10,047 nucleotides of DNA, taken from the NCBI GenBank assembly GCA_025357975.1, contig JANYKY010000136.1:1-10047 (forward strand). Direction: 5' to 3'. A program made the position numbers and the translations under genes. Position 1 is the stretch's first letter. Each line of letters begins with the position of its first letter. Shown in pieces: positions 6,216-10,047 of the stretch. The notes beneath the pieces were generated by a model. The model was given only the letters and a program-made list of their open reading frames with translations, was not told where the DNA came from and made no database searches. The DNA is from Gemmatimonadaceae bacterium (GTDB taxonomy: Bacteria > Gemmatimonadota > Gemmatimonadetes > Gemmatimonadales > Gemmatimonadaceae).

Positions 6216-8039
6216 CTACTTCTTCGGCCGTTTCGGACCATCGAACCGCTCGCGCCGCACGTTTACGCGCTGCCCGCGGATCTTCGCCCCGGTCAGGGCC
6301 TCGATTACGGCGTCGGCCGCATCCTCCGGCACCTCGACGAGCGAAAACCCGTCACCCATCTCGATTGTCCCGATGTCTTTTCCGCTCAGCCCGGACTCGT
6401 TGGCAATCGCGCCGACCAGATCGGCTGGACGCGTACCGGCCCGCCTGCCAAGACCCACGTAAAGACGAGTCATCCGCGGCCGAGCCTTGCCGTCTTTCTT
6501 CACTGCTGGCGTGGACTGCCTGTGTGTCTTTTCAGCGCCTTTTGGTGAGCGCTCCGAAGTGCTTGAGCGTTTCCCTTTTCGAGCACCAGCTTCCTCTGCC
6601 GCGGGAGCCCGTACGGGTAGGATGTCCTCATCTCCCTCACCCCGATTTCCAGCGGCCTCATGCGCCAGTTTGATGGCCGCGGCGGCGACATCCATCACGT
6701 CGAGCTCACTCGCCAGGGCCTCCACGATGCCGCGAAACATGTCGAGGTCGCCCGAGGCCGTCGCTTCGCGGACCGCACTCTTGGTGCTTTCGAGACGACG
6801 TTCACGAAGATCCATCACCGTCGGTACAGGTTCGATCTTGATCTTCTGCCTCGTATGATGCTCGATAGTTCGCAGCATCCGCGATTCACGCGGCTCGGCC
6901 AGCGTGATCGCAGTTCCTTCGCGCCCTGCTCTTCCCGTCCTGCCGATGCGATGCACGTAAGCGTCGGGAGAAGAAGGCACGTCGAAGTTGAAAACGTGCG
7001 ACAGGTGACCGATGTCCAATCCCCGTGCGGCGACGTCGGTCGCAACAAGCAGATCGAGCCCGCCTTCACGAAGCCGGCGCATCACGCGATCGCGCTGTTC
7101 CTGCGACAAGCCGCCATGAATGGCTTCGGCGCGGTAGCCCCGTCCATTCAGGGTGTCGGTAAGCTCGTCCACCTCAGTGCGAGTGCGGCAGAACACGATC
7201 GACGATGCCGGATTTTCAATATCGAGAATCCTTCCGAGAGCCGCGCCCTTCTGCTGGCGCTGTACCATGTATGCAACCTGGCGAACACGCGGCATCTCTC
7301 CAGCGGCGGCGCGCTCGACCTCGATCTGAATGTTGACCGGATTCTTCAGGTGCTTTTTGGCAATCGACCTGATCCGTGGAGCGACCGTCGCCGAAAACAA
7401 AGCAGTCTGTCTCTCCGGGGGCGTCGCGCTCAGAATTGCTTCGAGATCCTCAGCGAATCCCATGTCGAGCATTTCGTCGGCTTCGTCGAGGACGACGGTT
7501 CGCAGGTGACTCAGATCAAGAGTTTTTCGCCTGATGTGATCCATCGCGCGGCCAGGAGTCGCGACAACAACGTCGACGCCGCGCCGTAGAACCGTCAGCT
7601 GCTGATGGATCGACTGTCCACCGTACACCGGAAGCACCCGAGCCCCGAACGACTTGCCATATCTGTGAATCGCCTCGGCCACCTGCATTGCCAGCTCGCG
7701 AGTGGGAACGAGAACGATTGCACTGATGTGCGGCGCGCCGAGGCGCCGCGTTGCGTCAGCAGAGATATGCTCGAGAATGGGCAGCGCGAAGGCCGCAGTC
7801 TTCCCCGTGCCTGTAGCGGCCTGACCGAGCAGATCGCGCCCCGCAACTAACGGGGGAATCGCCTCGCGCTGGATCGGAGTTGGTTCCTCGTAACCCAGTG
7901 CGGTGAGCGTATCGATAAGTGCTGAGCTAATTCCGAGAGATGCGAAGTCCGCATTCGAATCTTCGCCTGAATTCACGCTGGAATGTCCGCTATCATCTGC
8001 AGGCTCGGAGGCGCCGGGAGCACTTGTTTTCTTTGACAA
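6216..8039 (-). CDS. deaD: DEAD-box ATP-dependent RNA helicase, DeaD/CsdA type
   Basis: A 607-residue RNA helicase acting on structured RNA, typically in ribosome assembly, mRNA turnover and cold adaptation. A Ser/Asp-rich N-terminus (1-30) precedes the Q motif (EPTPIQ, 52-57), Walker A ATGTGKT (75-81), PTREL (112-116), GG (140-141), TPGR (161-164), DEAD (185-188), SAT (216-218), TDVAARGLDI (334-343) and HRIGRTGR (363-370), so both RecA domains are complete. A linker with a basic, low-complexity tract (about 485-522) leads to a DbpA-like RNA-binding domain (MTRLYVGLGRRAG to INVRRER-type end, 523-597) and a basic tail. The start is TTG at 8039: an in-frame TAA lies a few codons upstream, AAGAG is suitably placed, and no other start precedes the Q motif. 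The MarR gene follows after 36 nt but has its own promoter. deaD is chosen over other helicase names because of the C-terminal domain; the symbol is less certain than the family. Confidence 0.93.
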   Translation of the reverse strand: MSKKTSAPGASEPADDSGHSSVNSGEDSNADFASLGISSALIDTLTALGYEEPTPIQREAIPPLVAGRDLLGQAATGTGKTAAFALPILEHISADATRRLGAPHISAIVLVPTRELAMQVAEAIHRYGKSFGARVLPVYGGQSIHQQLTVLRRGVDVVVATPGRAMDHIRRKTLDLSHLRTVVLDEADEMLDMGFAEDLEAILSATPPERQTALFSATVAPRIRSIAKKHLKNPVNIQIEVERAAAGEMPRVRQVAYMVQRQQKGAALGRILDIENPASSIVFCRTRTEVDELTDTLNGRGYRAEAIHGGLSQEQRDRVMRRLREGGLDLLVATDVAARGLDIGHLSHVFNFDVPSSPDAYVHRIGRTGRAGREGTAITLAEPRESRMLRTIEHHTRQKIKIEPVPTVMDLRERRLESTKSAVREATASGDLDMFRGIVEALASELDVMDVAAAAIKLAHEAAGNRGEGDEDILPVRAPAAEEAGARKGKRSSTSERSPKGAEKTHRQSTPAVKKDGKARPRMTRLYVGLGRRAGTRPADLVGAIANESGLSGKDIGTIEMGDGFSLVEVPEDAADAVIEALTGAKIRGQRVNVRRERFDGPKRPKK

Positions 8040-8054
8040 TATTTTCTCTTTTTA

Positions 8055-8069
8055 CAATGTGAGACATTG
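8055..8069 (-). promoter_or_regulatory. Inverted repeat upstream of the helicase start
   Basis: CAATGT and ACATTG are separated by three bases, forming a perfect 6-bp inverted repeat 15 nt before the TTG start codon. It could be an operator or a small hairpin just upstream of the ribosome binding site. The remaining sequence between the lipoprotein stop (8109) and the helicase start has no clear promoter, so the two genes may be co-transcribed. Confidence 0.4.
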
Positions 8070-8108
8070 GATCCGCACACTCGAGCCGACGCACAATTAA
8101 CGCCGCGA

Positions 8109-8555
8109 TCAGTTCTGTCGGGAACCTTTGGACAAGTTGGTAATAGATCGAATATCGGTAGTCCAACCCGGAGCGTCTGACGGTGGGACGAACGACCATA
8201 TCTCTTCGCTTTGGCCCCGGCCGGCGTGAATCCTTATGCGATCCGCCGACCTGTCGACGGATACATCGCGCTGCGTCGCCGGGGTTATGTCGAGTCCGAT
8301 CTTGTCGTTCTTGTGGATGAAGACAGAAGACTTCGTCACCACGATCGACGCGCGGCGTATCTCCCATCTCGAGTTACGGCCGCCGGGCGCCGTCGTATAA
8401 CGAAAATCGAGATCGTCCGCTCGTCTCGTCGTGCCCTCACTCGCAAACCTCTGCTCGAGATGAGGAGTGAGCGTGCCCGTGTGGCGATTGCCGCACGCCA
8501 CCATTCCCGTTAACAGAAGGGCCGTTGCGGCCACACCACTTATTCGGCCGATCAT
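8109..8555 (-). CDS. Small lipoprotein of unknown function
   Basis: A predicted 148-residue lipoprotein that I do not recognise. Residues 7-20 are hydrophobic and are followed by Cys21 in MVAC, an acceptable though slightly atypical lipobox (Met at -3). The mature part has a polar linker (22-48) and then alternating strands (RWEIRRASIVVTKSSVFIHK at 64-82, KIGLDI at 85-90, RIRIHAG at 106-112, EEIWSFVPP at 117-125) that suggest a small beta-rich, possibly PH-like fold. This fold guess is weak. The ATG at 8555 starts the signal peptide and has GGAG about 10 nt upstream; the longer open frame upstream does not look like protein. It lies 69 nt before the helicase on the same strand and divergent from the sensor kinase at 8946. 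Confidence 0.75.
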   Translation of the reverse strand: MIGRISGVAATALLLTGMVACGNRHTGTLTPHLEQRFASEGTTRRADDLDFRYTTAPGGRNSRWEIRRASIVVTKSSVFIHKNDKIGLDITPATQRDVSVDRSADRIRIHAGRGQSEEIWSFVPPSDAPGWTTDIRSITNLSKGSRQN

Positions 8556-8640
8556 TTTCGGTCCACTCCAAATCCGGAGACTAGTATTGATGCGACAGAA
8601 ACCTACCCTGACGGGCCTCTCCGCGCGGCGATGTGCTTGC

Positions 8641-8671
8641 CGCTCACCGCGATAATGGCAACGCTCACCGC
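8641..8671. repeat. 10-bp direct repeat with 21-bp period
   Basis: CGCTCACCGC occurs at 8641-8650 and again, identically, at 8662-8671. The 21-bp period is two turns of DNA, which would place both copies on one face of the helix, 86 to 116 bp upstream of the lipoprotein start. The spacing resembles direct-repeat sites of LytTR-type regulators (about 9 bp with 12-bp spacer), although the bases do not match their usual consensus. Confidence 0.5.
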
Positions 8672-8803
8672 TTCTCCGCGTAGTTCGGCGCCACAGGTTG
8701 CATTCATGGGCGGCCAATCACCGATGATGAGGCTCGTTGGAGCCCGTTCCGAATGAGTCCAAACAGAAGAAAGAGGACCGATGCTGATAAGGGCCGTCGC
8801 CCC

Positions 8804-8834
8804 GGCTGGCGTGCCGGGTGCCCGCACGCTAGCC
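8804..8834. repeat. Strong imperfect inverted repeat / stem-loop
   Basis: GGCTGGCGTGC (8804-8814) pairs with GCACGCTAGCC (8824-8834) over 11 positions with one G-T mismatch, which becomes a G-U pair in plus-strand RNA. The loop is 9 nt. No T-run follows on either strand, so it does not look like an intrinsic terminator. Confidence 0.6.
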
Positions 8835-8892
8835 TACCGGACGCGCGCAACGCGCACATCCGGAATCCGAATGTTCTTTTCAGATACGCCAG

Positions 8893-8910
8893 TGGCCGGG
8901 ATCCCGGCCA
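8893..8910. promoter_or_regulatory. Perfect 18-bp palindrome upstream of the sensor kinase
   Basis: TGGCCGGGATCCCGGCCA is an exact palindrome without spacer, 36 to 53 nt before the kinase ATG. Its size and place suit a dimeric repressor or activator site, or the stem of a cruciform or hairpin in the leader. Confidence 0.55.
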
Positions 8911-8935
8911 GCCTTCGCCTCCGCCGGGAGAAGGC
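8911..8935 (+). promoter_or_regulatory. Hairpin over the probable kinase ribosome binding site
   Basis: GCCTTC (8911-8916) pairs with GAAGGC (8930-8935) across a 13-nt loop. The 3' arm contains AGAAGG, the best Shine-Dalgarno-like stretch before the kinase ATG at 8946, although its spacing of about 11 nt is long. Pairing would partly hide the ribosome binding site. Confidence 0.4.
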
Positions 8936-8945
8936 CGAAAGAATA

Positions 8946-10047
8946 ATGAATGCGCTGCGGGCCGGAATTCTTTTCCTCCTGGCGCTCGCGGCCGCCGCGT
9001 ATTCGGCATCGCTTCCTCCAAAGCTCGATATCGCGAACGCGCTGCTTCTCGGGCCAACGCTGATCTGGACGTGCGCGCAATACGTGCTCTGGTACAAAGA
9101 AAACCACCTTCCTGAATGGCTTCCGCTCGCAAACGCGATTGTCGATATCACCGCGGTCACCGGAATAATCTGCGGCTACGCCATTGCAGAGTCGGGGGTG
9201 CTGGCTCTTCGATCGCCGGTGTTCATGATGTTCTTCGTAGTTCTCGCGGCGAGGCCGGTTGCATCGTCCGTGAGGAAAGCGACAATGGTCGGTGTACTCG
9301 CCTTCGCGCAATATTCCCTTTTACTGGCGTGGCTCATCGCCAGTGGTCGGATCCAGCTCATGGTAGACCCCGTCTCCGCCGTGCGCCTGATGCGTATCTC
9401 GGTGCTCGACGAAGGGGCGAAACTGCTCCTCCTTGCGATCGGTGGGGTGATCGCGGTTTACGCGACGAGATGGGTCGAACAGCTCGCGATCGAGTCTGCA
9501 ACTGAATCGTCGGAACGCCAACGCGTCGCGACCCGCCTCGTGCAGGCCGAGCTCGATACGCTGAAGCTGCAGCTGAGTCCGCATTTTCTCTTCAACGCCC
9601 TGAACAGCGCGATCGCTTTGATCAGCACTGACTCGCGTGCGGCGGAGAGAATGGTTACGGCCATCAGCGACTTCCTGCGCCTCGTGCTCAACAGCTCGAA
9701 CGAACAGGAAGTCACTATCGACCGCGAGTTATCACTCCTGCATCACTACCTGGACATTCAACGCGTGCGCTTCGGCGACAAACTCAATGTCAGATTCGAC
9801 GTGGATGACACGCTCGGGCGTGCGCTTGTGCCGAGTCTGTTGTTGCAGCCCCTGGTGGAGAACGCCATCAGGCACGGCATCGGACCTCGCGCAGCTGGCG
9901 GAATCATCGACGTCAACATTCATCTTCGTGAGGGTGCTCTTGTGATAGACATCGTCGACGATGGGCTCGGAATCGCGGCGCGCAAATCGCGAGAACGCTC
10001 GAGAGGCACCGGGCTCGGCCTGGCTAACACCGCGACGCGTCTCAATC
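8946..10047 (+). CDS. LytS/YehU-type sensor histidine kinase, 3' end cut by window edge
   Basis: The first 367 residues of a membrane sensor kinase; the stop lies beyond the window. Six predicted helices (about 5-22, 30-50, 60-82, 88-106, 112-133, 155-175) with short loops form the input domain, with no large extracellular sensor. A short coiled segment (about 178-208) leads to the His_kinase (PF06580-type) motif LQLSPHFLFNALN with phospho-acceptor His213. The ATPase domain has the N box ENAIRHG (305-311, Asn306), the G1 box DDGLGI (338-343) and the G2 box GTGLGLAN (354-361). Only the last residues of the ATPase domain are missing. The ATG at 8946 gives a natural start to helix 1; an in-frame GTG at 8892 is possible but would add a non-hydrophobic stretch encoded by the palindromes. 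Such kinases normally pair with a LytTR response regulator, probably encoded just outside. The signal sensed is unknown. Confidence 0.93.
   Translation, partial: MNALRAGILFLLALAAAAYSASLPPKLDIANALLLGPTLIWTCAQYVLWYKENHLPEWLPLANAIVDITAVTGIICGYAIAESGVLALRSPVFMMFFVVLAARPVASSVRKATMVGVLAFAQYSLLLAWLIASGRIQLMVDPVSAVRLMRISVLDEGAKLLLLAIGGVIAVYATRWVEQLAIESATESSERQRVATRLVQAELDTLKLQLSPHFLFNALNSAIALISTDSRAAERMVTAISDFLRLVLNSSNEQEVTIDRELSLLHHYLDIQRVRFGDKLNVRFDVDDTLGRALVPSLLLQPLVENAIRHGIGPRAAGGIIDVNIHLREGALVIDIVDDGLGIAARKSRERSRGTGLGLANTATRLN

Larger units (their letters stand above)
8556..8945. other. Gene-free divergent intergenic region rich in palindromes
   Basis: This 390-bp region separates the lipoprotein gene from the sensor kinase, so it should hold promoters for both. 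I see no convincing gene, and open frames across it look like chance translations. It contains a direct repeat, a stem-loop, an 18-bp palindrome and a hairpin, listed separately. No clear -35/-10 pair is visible for either gene; ATACTA near 8590 (minus) and AGATAC near 8882 (plus) are weak -10 candidates. Confidence 0.7.

Noticed and set aside
6660..7589. Plus-strand open frame of 309 codons
   Set aside because: Antisense to the helicase core, where every DEAD-box motif is intact; rich in Arg/His/Ser and without domains.
8033..8058. TTGACA followed by TACAAT on the plus strand
   Set aside because: The spacer is only 14 nt and the pair points away from any plus-strand gene; TTGACA also overlaps the helicase start codon.
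8603..8827. Minus-strand open frame of 74 codons in the divergent region
   Set aside because: It overlaps the stem-loop and both copies of the direct repeat and shows no motif. A small gene or gene remnant cannot be fully excluded, but nothing supports it.
8753..9115. Plus-strand open frame of 120 codons overlapping the kinase start
   Set aside because: Low-complexity Arg/Pro/Gly product in a different frame from the kinase, whose membrane helices and motifs run continuously from 8946.
1..10047. CRISPR array, tRNA/rRNA gene, insertion sequence or integration site
   Set aside because: No regularly spaced repeats, cloverleaf-type RNA gene, transposase or integrase motif was found on either strand.

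Overview
The window is a gene-dense stretch of a moderately GC-rich bacterial genome. Every gene is on the minus strand except a histidine kinase at the right edge, which reads off the end on the plus strand. Several starts are TTG or GTG. The gene content (carbamoyltransferase/SxtJ/DUF5989/SGNH cassette, two lipoproteins, MarR-YceI pair, LytS-type kinase) suggests a soil or environmental diderm, perhaps Gemmatimonadota or a similar phylum. That placement is inference from gene content; no marker gene is present.

Positions 18-4926 hold a tight minus-strand operon, in transcription order: NodU/CmcH/SxtI-type carbamoyltransferase, SxtJ-like membrane protein, a 52-residue DUF5989 membrane peptide, a membrane-anchored SGNH hydrolase with a TPR tail, and a Cu/Zn superoxide dismutase lipoprotein. 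Gaps are 4, 10, 0 and -1 nt. The first four genes follow the order and type of the sxtI-sxtJ-sxtK-sxtL block of cyanobacterial saxitoxin clusters, but no other toxin gene is visible. The likely theme is O-carbamoylation of an unknown, probably envelope-associated, hydroxylated substrate, with a periplasmic esterase acting on it or on a related ester. The superoxide dismutase appears to be appended by translational coupling.

Positions 4927-5104 are intergenic, with a nested terminator-like hairpin behind the YceI gene and short repeats in front of the carbamoyltransferase. Positions 5105-6215 hold a MarR regulator and a YceI protein. The MarR gene has an almost consensus promoter placed so that transcription would begin at or next to the ATG (possible leaderless mRNA), with a palindrome over the -10 box.

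Positions 6216-8555 hold a DEAD-box RNA helicase of the DeaD/CsdA type with a DbpA-like RNA-binding domain, preceded by a small lipoprotein of unknown function. Positions 8556-8945 form a gene-free divergent region rich in symmetric DNA: a 10-bp direct repeat with 21-bp period, a strong stem-loop, a perfect 18-bp palindrome and a hairpin over the probable ribosome binding site of the next gene. From 8946 a six-helix LytS/YehU-type sensor kinase runs off the window before its stop codon.

No tRNA, rRNA, CRISPR array, insertion sequence or phage gene was recognised. The carbamoylation cassette is the most interesting system here. Its parts belong to known families, but its substrate and the role of its two small membrane proteins cannot be read from the sequence.
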